Positions 15,601-31,000 of a stretch of DNA of 64,000 nucleotides are shown here, in pieces. The position numbers and the translations under genes were made by a program. Source of the DNA: Halisarca cf. caerulea (lineage: Eukaryota > Porifera > Demospongiae > Chondrillida > Halisarcidae); NCBI GenBank assembly GCA_963170055.1, contig CAUJGJ010000020.1, positions 111,001 through 175,000 on the forward strand. The letters run 5' to 3'. The notes beneath the pieces are model-generated. The model made no database searches. It was given only the letters and a program-made list of their open reading frames with translations, and was not told the DNA's origin. Every line of letters starts with the position of its first letter. Positions within the stretch are counted from its first letter, which is position 1.

Positions 15601-18600
15601 GTTTCTAAACTACTATAGGCGTATTTGTGTAATGTTGGATATGCTGGTGCTAATACCAATATTTGGCACTAGCACCACGCACATTCCCAGTGGACACACA
15701 TGACCTTTCTGAAGTGCTGTGGGCGTATTTGTGTAGTGTTGGATATGCTGGTGCTAATACCAATATTTGGCACTAGCACCACGCGCATTCCCAGTGGAAA
15801 CACATGAAGTTTTTTAACTACTGTGGGCGTATTTGTGTAATGTTGGATTTGCTGGTGCTAATACCAATATTTGGCACTAGCACCACGCACATTCCCAGTG
15901 GACACACATGACCTTTCACAAGTGCTGTGGGAGTATTTGTGTAATGTTGGATATGCTGGTGGTAATACCAATATTTGGCACTAGCACCACGCACATTCCC
16001 AGTGGGCACACATGACCTTTCTGAAGTGCTGTGGGCGTATTTGTGTAGTGTTGGATATACTGGTGCTAATACCAATATTTGGCACTAGCACCACGCACAT
16101 TCCCAGTGGACACACATGACCTTTCTGAAGTGCTGTGGGCGTATTTGTGTAATGTTGGATATGCTGGTGCTAATACCAATACTTGGCACTAGCACCGCGC
16201 ACAATCTCAGTGGACACACATGAAGTTTCTTAACTACTGTGGGTGTATTTGTGTAATGTAGGATTTGCTGGTGCTAATACCAATATTTGGCACTAGCACC
16301 ACGCACATTCCCAGTCGACACACATGAAGTTTCTGAAGTGCTGTGGGCGTATTTGTTTAATGTTGGATATTTTGGTGCTAATACCAATATTTGGCACTAG
16401 CACCACGCACATTCCCAGTGGACACACATGAAGTTTCTGAAGTGCTGTGGGCGTATTTGTGTAATGTTGGATATGCTGGTGCTAATACCAATATTTGGCA
16501 CTAGCACCACGCACATTCTCAGTGGACACACATGAAGTTTCTGAAGTGCTGTGGGCGTATTTGTTTAATGTTGGATATTTTGGTGCTAATACCAATATTT
16601 GGCACTAGCACCACGCACATTCCCAGTGGACACACATGACCTTTCTGAAGTGCTGTGGGCGTATTTGTGTAATGTTGGATATGCTGGTGCTAATACCAAT
16701 ATTTGGCACTAGCACCACGCACATTCCCAGTGGACACACATGAAGTTTCTTAACTACTGTGGGCGTATTTGTGTAGTGTTGGATATGCTGGTGCTAATAC
16801 CAATATTAGGCACAAGCACCACGCACATTCCCAGTGGACACACATGACCTTTCTGAAGTGCTGTGGGCGTATTTGTGTAATGTTGGATAAGCTGGTGCTC
16901 ATACCAATATTTGGCAATAGCACCGCGCACATTCTCAGTGGACACACATGAAGTTTTTTAACTACTGTGGGCGTATTTGTGTAATGTTGGATTTGCTGGT
17001 GCTAATACCAATATTTGGCACTAGCACCACGCACATTCCCAGGGGACACACATGAAGTTTCTGAAGTGCTGTGGGCGTATTTGTGTAGTGTTGGATATTT
17101 TGGTTTTAATACCAATATTTGGCACTAGCACCACGCACATTCTCAGTGGACACACATGAAGTTTCTTAACTCCTGTGGGCGTATTTGTGTAGTGTTGGAT
17201 ATGCTGGTGTTAATACCAATATTTGGCACTAGCACCACGCACATTCCCAGTGGACACACATGACCTTTCTGAAGTGCTGTGGGCGTATTTGTGTAGTGTT
17301 GAATATGCTGGTGCTAATACCAATATTTGGCACTAGCACCACGCACTTTCCCAGTGGACACACATGACCTTTCTGAAGTGCTGTGGGAGTATTTGTGTAA
17401 TGTTGGATATGCTTGTGCTAATACCAATATTTGGCACTAGCACCACGCACATTCCCAGTGGACACACATGACCTTTCTAAAGTGCTGTAGGCGTTTTTGT
17501 GTAGTGTTGGATATGCTGGTGCTAATACCAATATTTGGCACTAGCACCACGCACATTCCCAGTGGACACACATGACCTTTCTGAAGTGCTGTGGGCGTAT
17601 TTGTGTAATGTTGGATATGCTGGTGCTAATACCAATATTTGGCACTAGCACCACGCACATTCCCAGTGGACACACATGACCTTTCTGAAGTGCTGTGGGC
17701 GTATTTGTGTAGTGTTGGATATGCTGGTGCTAATACCAATATTTGGCACTAGCACCACGCACATTCCTAGTGGACACACATGACCTTTCTGAAGTGCTGT
17801 GGGCGTATTTGTGTAGTGTTGGATATGCTGGTGCTAATACCAATATTTGGCACTAGCACCACGCACATTTCCAGTGGACACACATGAAGTTTCTGAAGTG
17901 CTGTGGGCGTATTTGTTTAATGTTGGATATGCTGGTGCTAATACCAATATTTGGCACTAGCACCACGCACTTTCCCAGTGGACACACATGAAGTTTCTGA
18001 AGTGCTGTGGGCGTATTTGTGTAATGTTGGATATGCTGGTGCAAATACCAATATTTGGCACTAGCACCACGCACATTCCCAGTGGACAAACATGAAGTTT
18101 CTAAACTACTATGGGCGTATTTGTGTAATGTTGGATATGCTGGTGCTAATACCAATATTTGGCACTAGCACCACGCACATTCCCAGTGGACACACATGAC
18201 CTTTCTGAAGTGCTGTGGGCGTATTTGTGTAGTGTTGGATATGCTGGTGCTAATACCAATATTTGGCACTAGCACCACGCGCATTCCCAGTAAAAACACA
18301 TGAAGTTTTTTAACTACTGTGGGCGTATTTGTGTAATGTTGGATTTGCTGGTGCTAATACCAATATTTGGCACTAGCACCACGCACATTCCCAGTGGACA
18401 CACATGACCTTTCACAAGTGCTGTGGGAGTATTTGTGTAATGTTGGATATGCTGGTGGTAATACCAATATTTGGCACTAGCACCACGCACATTCCCAGTG
18501 GACACACATGACCTTTCTGAAGTGCTGAGGGCGTATTTGTGTAGTGTTGGATATGCTGGTGCTAATACCAATATTTGGCACTAGCACCACGCACATTCCC

Positions 18601-20350
18601 AGTGGACACACATGACCTTTCTGAAGTGCTGTGGGCGTATTTGTGTAATGTTGGATATGCTGGTGCTAATACCAATACTTGGCACTAGCACCGCGCACAT
18701 TGTAAGTGGACACACATGAAGTTTCTTAACTACTGTGGGTGTATTTGTGTAATGTTGGATATGCTTGTGCTAATACCAATATTTAGCACTAGCACCACGC
18801 ACATTCCCAGTGGACACACATGACCTTTCTAAAGTGCTGTAGGCGTTTTTGTGTAGTGTTGGATATGCTGGTGCTAATACCAATATTTGGCACTAGCACC
18901 ACGCACATTCCCAGTGGGCACACATGACCTTTCTGAAGTGCTGTGGGCGTATTTGTGTAATGTTGGATATGCTGGTGCTAATACCAATATTTGGCACTAG
19001 CACCACGCACATTCCCAGTGGACACACATGACCTTTCTGAAGTGCTGTGGGCGTATTTGTGTAGTGTTGGATATGCTGGTGCTAATACCAATATTTGGCA
19101 CTAGCACCACGCACATTCCTAGTGGACACACATGACCTTTCTGAAGTGCTGTGGGCGTATTTGTGTAGTGTTGGATATGCTGGTGCTAATACCAATATTT
19201 GGCACTAGCACCACGCACATTTCCAGTGGACACACATGAAGTTTCTGAAGTGCTGTTGGCGTATTTGTGTAATGTTGGATATGCTGGTGCTAATACCAAT
19301 ATTTGGCACTAGCACCACGCACTTTCCCAGTGGACACACATGAAGTTTCTGAAGTGCTGTGGGCGTATTTGTGTAATGTTGGATATGCTGGTGCAAATAC
19401 CAATATTTGGCACTAGCACCACGCACATTCCCAGTGGACAAACATGAAGTTTCTAAACTACTATGGGCGTATTTGTGTAATGTTGGATATGCTGGTGCTA
19501 ATACCAATATTTGGCACTAGCACCACGCACATTCCCAGTGGACACACATGACCTTTCTGAAGTGCTGTGGGCGTATTTGAGTAGTGTTGGATATGCTGGT
19601 GCTAATACCAATATTTGGCACTAGCACCACGCGCATTCCCAGTGGAAACACATGAAGTTTTTTAACTACTGTGGGCGTATTTGTGTAATGTTGGATTTGC
19701 TGGTGCTAATACCAATATTTGGCACTAGCACCACGCACATTCCCAGTGGACACACATGACCTTTCACAAGTGCTGTGGGAGTATTTGTGTAATGTTGGAT
19801 ATGCTGGTGGTAATACCAATATTTGGCACTAGCACCACGCACATTCCCAGTGGACACACATGACCTTTCTGAAGTGCTGTGGGCGTATTTGTGTAGTGTT
19901 GGATATGCTGGTGCTAATACCAATATTTGGCACTAGCACCACGCACATTCCCAGTGGACACACATGACCTTTCTGAAGTGCTGTGGGCGTATTTGTGTAA
20001 TGTTGGATATGCTGGTGCTAATACCAATACTTGGCACTAGCACCGCGCACATTCTCAGTGGACACACATGAAGTTTCTTAACTACTGTGGGTGTATTTGT
20101 GTAATGTAGGATTTGCTGGTGCTAATACCAATATTTGGCACTAGCACCACGCACATTCCCAGTCGACACACATGAAGTTTCTGAAGTGCTGTGGGCGTAT
20201 TTGTTTAATGTTGGATATGCTGGTGCTAATACCAATATTTGGCACTAGCACCACGCACATTCCCAGTGGACACACATGAAGTTTCTGAAGTGCTGTGGGC
20301 GTATTTGTGTAATGTTGGATATGCTGGTGCTAATACCAATATTTGGCACT
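12690..20350 (+). repeat. HOR region 3: two copies of a 37-monomer (3848-bp) repeat, each holding two 1352-bp subrepeats
   Basis: Copies run from about 12690 and 16538. Shared markers at +3848 include the GATAAGCTGGTGCTCATACC monomer (about 13040 and 16888), CCAGTCGACAC (about 16311 and 20159) and GGCGTTTTTGTGTAG. Inside each copy a 13-monomer (1352-bp) block is tandemly duplicated, about 13555-14906 and 14907-16258 in the first copy. The second copy repeats the same pair. The nested structure shows that the 1352-bp duplication came before the 3848-bp one. Confidence 0.85.
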
Positions 20351-21699
20351 AGCACCACGCACATTCCCAGTGGACACACATGAAGTTTCTCAAATACTGT
20401 GGGCGTATTTGTGTAGTGTTGGATATGCTGGTGCTAATACCAATATATGGCACTAGCACCACGCGCATTCCCAGTGGACACACATGACCTTTCTGAAGTG
20501 CTGTGGGCGTATTTGTGTAGTGTTGGATATGCTGGTGCTAATACCAATATTTCGCACTAGCACCACGCACATTCCCAGTGGACACACATGACCTTTCTGA
20601 AGTGCTGTGGGAGAATTTGTGTAATGTTGGATATGCTGGTGCTAATACCAATATTTGGCACTAGCACCACGCACATTCCCATTGGAAACACATGAAATTT
20701 CTTAACTACTGTGGGCGTATTTGTGTAGTGTTGGATATGCTGGTGCTAATACCAATATTTGGCACTAGCACCACGCACATTCCCAGTGGACACACATGAC
20801 CTTTCTGAAGTGCTGTGGGAGTATTTGTGTAATGTTGGATATGCTGGTGCTAATACCCATATTAGGCACAAGCACCACGCACATTCCCAGTGGACACACA
20901 TGACCTTTCTGAAGTGCTGTGGGCGTATTTGTGTAGTGTTGGATATGCTGGTGCTAATACCAATATTTGGCACTAGCACCACGCACTTTCCCAGTGGACA
21001 CACATGAAGTTTCTGAAGTGCTGTGGGCGTATTTGTGTAATGTTGCATATGCTGGTGCAAATACCAATATTTGGCACTAGCACCACGCACATTCCCAGTG
21101 GACAAACATAAAGTTTCTAAACTACTATGGGCGTATTTGTGTAATGTTGGATATGCTGGTGCTAATACCAATATTTGGCACTAGCACCACGCACATTCCC
21201 AGTGGACACACATGACCTTTCTGAAGTGCTGTGGGCGTATTTGTGTAGTGTTGGATAAGCTGGTGCTAATACCAATATTTTACACTAGCACCACGTACAT
21301 TCCCAGTGGGCACACATGACCTTACTGAAGTGCTGTGGGCGTATTTGAGTAGTGTTGGATATGCTGGTGCTAATACCAATATTTGGCACTAGCACCACGC
21401 ACATTCCAAGTGGAAACACATGAAGTTTCTTAACTACTGTGGGCGTATTTGTGTAATGTTGGATTTGCTGGTGCTAATACCAATATTTGGCACTAGCACC
21501 ACGCACATTCCCAGGGGACACACATGACCTTTCTGAAGTGCTGTGGGAGTATTTGTGTAATGTTGGATATGCTGGTGCTAATACCAATATTTGGCACTAG
21601 CACCACGCGCATTCCCAGTGGACACACATGACCTTTCTGAAGTGCTGTGGGCGTATTTGTGTAGTGTTGGATATGCTGGTGCTAATACCAATATTTGGC
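20351..21699 (+). repeat. Mixed satellite monomers between HOR regions 3 and 4
   Basis: These are 104-bp monomers of all three left-part classes. The 141-codon minus-strand open frame here is only a chance run through four monomers. No other feature is seen. Confidence 0.75.
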
Positions 21700-24600
21700 A
21701 CTAGCACCACGCACATTCCTAGTGGACACACATGACCTTTCTGAAGTGCTGTGGGCGTATTTGTGTAGTGTTGGATATGCTGGTGCTAATACCAATATTT
21801 GGCACTAGCACCACGCACATTTCCAGTGGACACACATGAAGTTTCTGAAGTGCTGTGGGCGTATTTGTGTAGTGTTGGATATGCTGGTGCTAATACCAAT
21901 ATTTGGCACTAGCACCACGCACTTTCCCAGTGGACACACATGAAGTTTCTGAAGTGCTGTGGGCGTATTTGTGTAGTGTTGGATATGCTGGTGCTAATAC
22001 CAATATTTGGCACTAGCACCACGCACTTTCCCAGTGGAAACACATGAAGTTTCTGAAGTGCTGTGGGCGTATTTGTGTAATGTTGGATATGCTGGTGCAA
22101 ATACCAATATTTGGCACTAGCACCACGCACATTCCCAGTGGACACACATGAAGTTTCTAAACTACTATTGGCGTATTTGTGTAATGTTGGATATGCTGGT
22201 GCTAATACCAATATTTGGCACTAGCACCACGCACATTCCCAGTGGACACACATGACCTTTCTGAAGTGCTGTGGGCGTATTTGTGTAGTGTTGGATAAGC
22301 TGGTGCTAATACCAATATTTGACACTAGCACCACGCACATTCCCAGTGGACACACATGACCTTTCTGAAGTGCTGTGGGCGTATTTGTGTAGTGTTGGAT
22401 AAGCTGGTGCTAATACCAATATTTGACACTAGCACCACGCACATTCCCAGTGGGCACACATGACCTTTCTGAAGTGCTGTGGGCGTATTTGTGTAGTGTT
22501 GGATATGCTGGTGCTAATACAAATATTTGGCACTAGCACCACGCACATTCCCAGTGGAAACACATGAAGTTTCTTAACTACTGTGGGCGTATTTGTGTAA
22601 TGTTGGATTTGCTGGTGCTAATACCAATATTTGGCACTAGCACCACGCACATTCCCAGTGGACACACATGAAGTTTCTGAAGTGCTGTGGGAGTATTTGT
22701 GTAATGTTGGATATGCTGGTGCTAATACCAATATTTGGCACTAGCACCACGCACATTCCCAGTGGACACACATGACCTTTCTGAAGTGCTGTGGGCGTAT
22801 TTGTGTAGTGTTGGATATGCTGGTGCTAATACCAATATATGGCACTAGCACCACGCACATTCCCAGTGGACACACATGACCTTTCTGAAGTGCTGTGGGC
22901 GTATTTGTGTAATGTTGGATATGCTGGTGCTAATACCAATACTTGGCACTAGCACCGCGCACATTCTCAATGGACGCACATGAAGTTTCTTAACTACTGT
23001 GGGTGTATTTGTGTAATGTTGGATTTGCTGGTGCTAATACCAATATTTGGCACTAGCACCACGCACATTCCCAGTCGACACACATGAAGTTTCTGAAGTG
23101 CTGTGGGCGTGTTTGTTTAAAGTTGGATATTTTAGTGCTAATACCAATATTTGGCACTAGCACCACGCACATTCCCAGTGGACACACATGAAGTTTCTGA
23201 AGTGCTGTGGGCGTATTTGTGTAGTGTTGGATATGCTGGTGCTAATACCAATATTGGGCTCTAGCACCACGCACATTCCCAGTGGACACACATGAAGTTT
23301 CTGAAGTGCTGTGTGCGTATTTGAGTAGTGTTGGATTTGTTGGTGCTAATACCAATATTTGGTACTAGCACCACGCACATTCCCAGTGGACACACATCTA
23401 GTTTCTGAAGTGCTATGTGCGTATTTGAGTAGTGTTGGATATGCTGGTGCTAATACCAATATTTGGTACTAGCACCACGCACATTCCCAGTGGACACAAA
23501 TGAAGTTTCTTAACTACTGTGGGTGTATTTGTGTAATGTTGGATATGCTGGTGCTAATACCAATATTTGGATCTAGCACCACGCACATTCCCAGTGGACA
23601 CACATGAAGTTTCTGAAGTGCTGTGGGCGTATATGTGTAGTGTTGGATATGCTGGTTCTAATACCAATATTGTGCACTAGCACTACGCACATTCCCAGTG
23701 GACACACATGAAGTTTCTGAAGTGCTGTGGGCGTATTTGCGTAGTATTGGATATGCTGGTGCTAATACCAATATTTGGCACTAGCACCACGCACATTTCC
23801 AGTGGACACAAATGAAGTTTGTTAACTACTGTGGGCGTATTTTTGCAATGTTGGATATGCTGGTGCTAATACCAATATTTGGCAATAGCACCACGCACAT
23901 TCCCAGTGGACACACACGACCTTGCAGAAGTGCTGTGGGCGTATTTGTGTAGTGTTGGATATGCTGGTGCTAATACCAATATTTGGCACTAGCACCACGC
24001 ACATTCCCAGTGGACACACATGAAGTTTGTTAACTACTGTGGGCGTATTTGTGTAATGTTGGATATGCTGGTGTTAATACCAATATTTGGCACTAGCACC
24101 ACGCACATTCCCAGTGGACACACATGAAGTTTCTGAAGTGCTGTGGGCGTATTTGTGTAGTGTTGGATATGCTGGTGCTAATACCAATATTTGGCACTAG
24201 CACCACGCACATTCCCAGTGGACACACATGAAGTTTCTTAACTACTGTGGGCGTATTTGTGTAATGTTGGATATGCTGGTGCTAATACCAATATTTGGCA
24301 CTAGCACCACGCACATTCCCAGTGGACACACATGAAGTTTCTTAACTACTGTGGGCGTATTTGTGTAATGTTGGATATGCTGATGCTAATACCAATATTT
24401 GGCACTAGCACCACGCACATTCCCAGTGGACACACATGAAGTTTCTGAATTGCTGTGGGCGTATTTGTGTAGTGTTGGATATGCTGGTGCTAATACCAAT
24501 ATTTGGAACAAGCACCACGCACATTCCCAGTGGACACACATGACCTTTCTGAAGTGCTGTGGGCGTATTTGTGTAGTGTTGGATATGCTGGTGCTAATAC

Positions 24601-27600
24601 CAATATTTGGCACTAGCACCACGCACATTCCCAGGGGACACACATGACCTTTCTGAAGTGCTGTGGGAGTATTTGTGTAATGTTGGATGTGCTGGTGCTA
24701 ATACCAATATTTGGCACTAGCACCACGCACATTCCTAGTGGACACACATGACCTTTCTGAAGTGCTGTGGGCGTATTTGTGTAGTGTTGGATATGCTGGT
24801 GCTAATACCAATATTTGGCACTAGCACCACGCACATTCCCAGTGGACACACATGACCTTTCTGAAGTGCTGTGGGCGTATTTGTGTAGTGTTGGATATGC
24901 TGGTGCTAATACCAATATTTGGCACTAGCACCACGCACATTCCTAGTGGACACACATGACCTTTCTGAAGTGCTGTGGGCGTATTTGTGTAATGTTGGAT
25001 ATGCTGGTGCTAATACCAATACTTGGCACTAGCACCGCGCACATTCTCAGTGGACACACATGAAGTTTCTTAACTACTGTGGGTGTATTTGTGTAATGTA
25101 GGATTTGCTGGTGCTAATACCAATATTTGGCACTAGCACCACGCACATTCCCAGTCGACACACATGAAGTTTCTGAAGTGCTGTGGGCGTATTTGTTTAA
25201 TGTTGGATATGCTGGTGCTAATACCAATATTTGGCACTAGCACCACGCACATTCCCAGGGGACACACATGACCTTTCTGAAGTGCTGTGGGAGTATTTGT
25301 GTAATGTTGGATATGCTGGTGCTAATACCAATATTTGGCACTAGCACCACGCACATTCCTAGTGGACACACATGACCTTTCTGAAGTGCTGTGGGCGTAT
25401 TTGTGTAGTGTTGGATATGCTGGTGCTAATACCAATATTTGGCACTAGCACCGCGCACATTCTCAGTGGACACACATGAAGTTTCTTAACTACTGTGGGT
25501 GTATTTGTGTAATGTAGGATTTGCTGGTGCTAATACCAATATTTGGCACTAGCACCACGCACATTCCTAGTGGACACACATGACCTTTCTGAAGTGCTGT
25601 GGGCGTATTTGTGTAGTGTTGGATATGCTGGTGCTAATACCAATATTTGGCACTAGCACCACGCACATTCCCAGGGGACACACATGACCTTTCTGAAGTG
25701 CTGTGGGCGTATTTGTGTAGTGTTGGATATGCTGGTGCTAATACCAATATTTGGCACTAGCACCACGCACATTCCTAGTGGACACACATGACCTTTCTGA
25801 AGTGCTGTGGGCGTATTTGTGTAGTGTTGGATATGCTGGTGCTAATACCAATATTTGGCACTAGCACCACGCACATTTCCAGTGGACACACATGAAGTTT
25901 CTGAAGTGCTGTGGGCGTATTTGTGTAGTGTTGGATATGCTGGTGCTAATACCAATATTTGGCACTAGCACCACGCACTTTCCCAGTGGACACACATGAA
26001 GTTTCTGAAGTGCTGTGGGCGTATTTGTGTAGTGTTGGATATGCTGGTGCTAATACCAATATTTGGCACTAGCACCACGCACTTTCCCAGTGGAAACACA
26101 TGAAGTTTCTGAAGTGCTGTGGGCGTATTTGTGTAATGTTGGATATGCTGGTGCAAATACCAATATTTGGCACTAGCACCACGCACATTCCCAGTGGACA
26201 CACATGAAGTTTCTAAACTACTATTGGCGTATTTGTGTAATGTTGGATATGCTGGTGCTAATACCAATATTTGGCACTAGCACCACGCACATTCCCAGTG
26301 GACACACATGACCTTTCTGAAGTGCTGTGGGCGTATTTGTGTAGTGTTGGATAAGCTGGTGCTAATACCAATATTTGACACTAGCACCACGCACATTCCC
26401 AGTGGGCACACATGACCTTTCTGAAGTGCTGTGGGCGTATTTGTGTAGTGTTGGATATGCTGGTGCTAATACAAATATTTGGCACTAGCACCACGCACAT
26501 TCCCAGTGGAAACACATGAAGTTTCTTAACTACTGTGGGCGTATTTGTGTAATGTTGGATTTGCTGGTGCTAATACCAATATTTGGCACTAGCACCACGC
26601 ACATTCCCAGTGGACACACATGACCTTTCTGAAGTGCTGTGGGAGTATTTGTGTAATGTTGGATATGCTGGTGCTAATACCAATATTTGGCACTAGCACC
26701 ACGCACATTCCCAGTGGACACACATGACCTTTCTGAAGTGCTGTGGGCGTATTTGTGTAGTGTTGGATATGCTGGTGCTAATACCAATATATGGCACTAG
26801 CACCACGCACATTCCCAGTGGACACACATGACCTTTCTGAAGTGCTGTGGGCGTATTTGTGTAATGTTGGATATGCTGGTGCTAATACCAATACTTGGCA
26901 CTAGCACCGCGCACATTCTCAATGGACACACATGAAGTTTCTTAACTACTGTGGGTGTATTTGTGTAATGTTGGATTTGCTGGTGCTAATACCAATATTT
27001 GGCACTAGCACCACGCACATTCCCAGTCGACACACATGAAGTTTCTGAAGTGCTGTGGGCGTGTTTGTTTAAAGTTGGATATTTTAGTGCTAATACCAAT
27101 ATTTGGCACTAGCACCACGCACATTCCCAGTGGACACACATGACCTTTCTGAAGTGCTGTGGGCGTATTTATGTAGTGTTGGATATGCTTGTGCTAATAC
27201 CAATATTGGGCACTACCACCACGCACATTCCCAGTGGACACACATGAAGTTTCTGAAGTGCTGTGGGCGTATTTGTGTAGTGTTGGATATGCTGGTGCTA
27301 ATACCAATATTGGGCTCTAGCACCACGCACATTCCCAGTGGACACACATGAAGTTTCTGAAGTGCTGTGTGCGTATTTGAGTAGTGTTGGATTTGTTGGT
27401 GCTAATACCAATATTTGGTACTAGCACCACGCACATTCCCAGTGGACACACATGAAGTTTCTGAAGTGCTATGTGCGTATTTGAGTAGTGTTGGATATGC
27501 TGGTGCTAATACCAATATTTGGTACTAGCACCACGCACATTCCCAGTGGACACAAATGAAGTTTCTTAACTACTGTGGGTGTATTTGTGTAATGTTGGAT

Positions 27601-28076
27601 ATGCTGGTGCTAATACCAATATTTGGATCTAGCACCACGCACATTCCCAGTGGACACACATGAAGTTTCTGAAGTGCTGTGGGCGTATATGTGTAGTGTT
27701 GGATATGCTGGTTCTAATACCAATATTGTGCACTAGCACTACGCACATTCCCAGTGGACACACATGAAGTTTCTGAAGTGCTGTGGGCGTATTTGCGTAG
27801 TATTGGATATGCTGGTGCTAATACCAATATTTGGCACTAGCACCACGCACATTTCCAGTGGACACAAATGAAGTTTGTTAACTACTGTGGGCGTATTTTT
27901 GCAATGTTGGATATGCTGGTGCTAATACCAATATTTGGCAATAGCACCACGCACATTCCCAGTGGACACACACGACCTTGCAGAAGTGCTGTGGGCGTAT
28001 TTGTGTAGTGTTGGATATGCTGGTGCTAATACCAATATTTGGCACTAGCACCACGCACATTCCCAGTGGACACACA
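21700..28076 (+). repeat. HOR region 4: 2.3-kb block duplicated 4056 bp apart
   Basis: About 21700-24020 recurs at about 25756-28076 (offset 4056 = 39 monomers). Shared rare markers include TTTTAGTGCTAATACC, TTTGGATCTAGCACC and GGCGTATATGTG. The first copy has one extra GATAAGCTGG monomer near 22301-22404. The second has one extra monomer near 27140-27243, so the offset is restored. The intervening 24021-25755 consists of shorter local duplications of the same monomers. Confidence 0.8.
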
Positions 28077-31000
28077 TGAAGTTTCTGAAGTGCTGTGGGC
28101 GTATATGTGTAGTGTTGGATATGCTGGTTCTAATACCAATATTGTGCACTAGCACTACGCACATTCCCAGTGGACACACATGAAGTTTTTGAAGTGCTGT
28201 GGGCGTATTTGCGTAGTATTGGATATGCTGGTGCTAATACCAATATTTGGCACTAGCACCACGCACATTTCCAGTGGACACAAATGAAGTTTGTTAACTA
28301 CTGTGGGCGTATTTTTGCAATGTTGGATATGCTGGTGCTAATACCAATATTTGGCAATAGCACCACGCACATTCCCAGTGGACACACATGACCTTGCAGA
28401 AGTGCTGTGGGCGTATTTGTGTAGTGTTGGATATGCTGGTGCTAATACCAATATTTGGCACTAGCACCACGCACATTCCCAGTGGACACACATGAAGTTT
28501 CTTAACTACTGTGGGCGTATTTGTGTAGTGTTGGATATGCTGGTGTTAATACCAATATTTGGCACTAGCACCACGCACATTCCCAGTGGACACACATGAA
28601 GTTTCTTAACTACTGTGGGCGTATTTGTGTAATGTTGGATATGCTGGTGCTAATACCAATATTTGGCACTAGCACCACGCACATTCCCAGCGGACACACA
28701 TGAAGTTTCTTAACTACTTTGGGCGTATTTGTGTAGTGTTGGATATGCTGGTGCTAATACCAATATTTGGCACTAGCACCACGCACATTTCCAGTGGACA
28801 CAAATGAAGTTTGTTAACTACTGTGGGCGTATTTTTGCAATGTTGGATATGCTGGTGCTAATACCAATATTTGGCAATAGCACCACGCACATTCCCAGTG
28901 GACACACATGACCTTGCAGAAGTGCTGTGGGCGTATTTGTGTAGTGTTGGATATGCTGGTGCTAATACCAATATTTGGCACTAGCACCACGCACATTCCC
29001 AGTGGACACACATGAAGTTTCTTAACTACTGTGGGCGTATTTGTGTAGTGTTGGATATGCTGGTGTTAATACCAATATTTGGCACTAGCACCACGCACAT
29101 TCCCAGTGGACACACATGAAGTTTCTTAACTACTGTGGGCGTATTTGTGTAATGTTGGATATGCTGGTGCTAATACCAATATTTGGCACTAGCACCACGC
29201 ACATTCCCAGCGGACACACATGAAGTTTCTTAACTACTTTGGGCGTATTTGTGTAGTGTTGGATATGCTGGTGCTAATACCAATATTTGGCACTAGCACC
29301 ACGCACATTCCCAGGGGACACACATGACCTTTCTGAAGTGCTGTGGGCGTATTTTTGTAGTGTTGGATATGCTGGTGCTAATACCAATATTTGGCACTAG
29401 CACCACGCACATTCCCAGTGGACACACATGAAGTTTCTTAACTACTGTGGGCGTATTTGTGTAATGTTGGATATGCTGGTGCTAATACCAATATTTGTCA
29501 CTAGCACCACGCACATTCTTAGTGGACACACATGACCTTTCTGAAGTGCTGTGAGTATATTTGTGTAGTGTTGGATATGCTGGTGCTAATACCAATATTT
29601 GGCACTAGCACCACGCACATTCCCTGTGGACACACATGACCTTTCTGAAGTGCTGTGGGCGTATTTGTGTAGTGTTGGATATGCTTGTGCTAATACCAAT
29701 ATTGGGCACTACCACCACGCACATTCCCAGTGGACACACATGAAGTTTCTGAAGTGCTGTGGGCGTATTTGTGTAATGTTGGATATACTGGTGCTAATAC
29801 CAATATTTGGCACTAGCACCACATACATTGCCAGTGGACACACATGACCTTTCTGAAGTGCTGCGGGCGTATTTGTGTAGTGTTATATATCCTGGTGCTA
29901 ATACCAATATTTGGCACTAGCACCTCCAACATTCCCAGTGGACACACATGAAGTTTCTCAAGTGCTGTGGGCGTATTTGTGTAGTGTTGGATATGCTGGT
30001 GCTAATACCAATATTTGGCACTAGCACCACGCACATTCCCAGTGGACACACATGACCTTTCTGAAGTGCTGCGGGCGTATTTGTGTAGTGTTGGATATGC
30101 TGGTGCTAATACCAATATTTGGCACTAGCACCACACACATTCCCAGTGGACACAAATGAAGTTTCTTAACTACTGTGGGCGTTTTTGTGTAATGTTGGAT
30201 ATGCTGGTGCTAATACCAATATTTGGCACTAGCACCACGCACATTCCCAGTGGACACACATGACCTTTCTGAAGTGCTGTGGGCGTATTTGTGTAGTGTT
30301 GGATAATCTGGTGCTAATACCAATATTTGACACTAGCACCACGCACATTCCCAGTGGACACACATGAAGTTTCTGAAGTGCTGTGGGCGTATATGTGTAG
30401 TGTTGGATATGCTGGTTCTAATACCAATATTGTGCACTAGCACTACGCACATTCCCAGTGGACACACATGAAGTTTCTGAAGTGCTGTGGGCGTATTTGC
30501 GTAGTATTGGATATGCTGGTGCTAATACCAATATTTGGCACTAGCACCACGCACATTTCCAGTGGACACAAATGAAGTTTGTTAACTACTGTGGGCGTAT
30601 TTTTGCAATGTTGGATATGCTGGTGCTAATACCAATATTTGGCAATAGCACCACGCACATTCCCAGTGGACACACATGACCTTGCAGAAGTGCTGTGGGC
30701 GTATTTGTGTAGCGTTGGATATGCTGGTGCTAATACCAATATTTGGCACTAGCACCACGCACATTCCCAGTGGACACACATGAAGTTTCTTAACTACTGT
30801 GGGCGTATTTGTGTAGTGTTGGATATGCTGGTGTTAATACCAATATTTGGCACTAGCACCACGCACATTCCCAGTGGACACACATGAAGTTTCTTAACTA
30901 CTGTGGGCGTATTTGTGTAATGTTGGATATGCTGGTGCTAATACCAATATTTGGCACTAGCACCACGCACATTCCCAGCGGACACACATGAAGTTTCTTA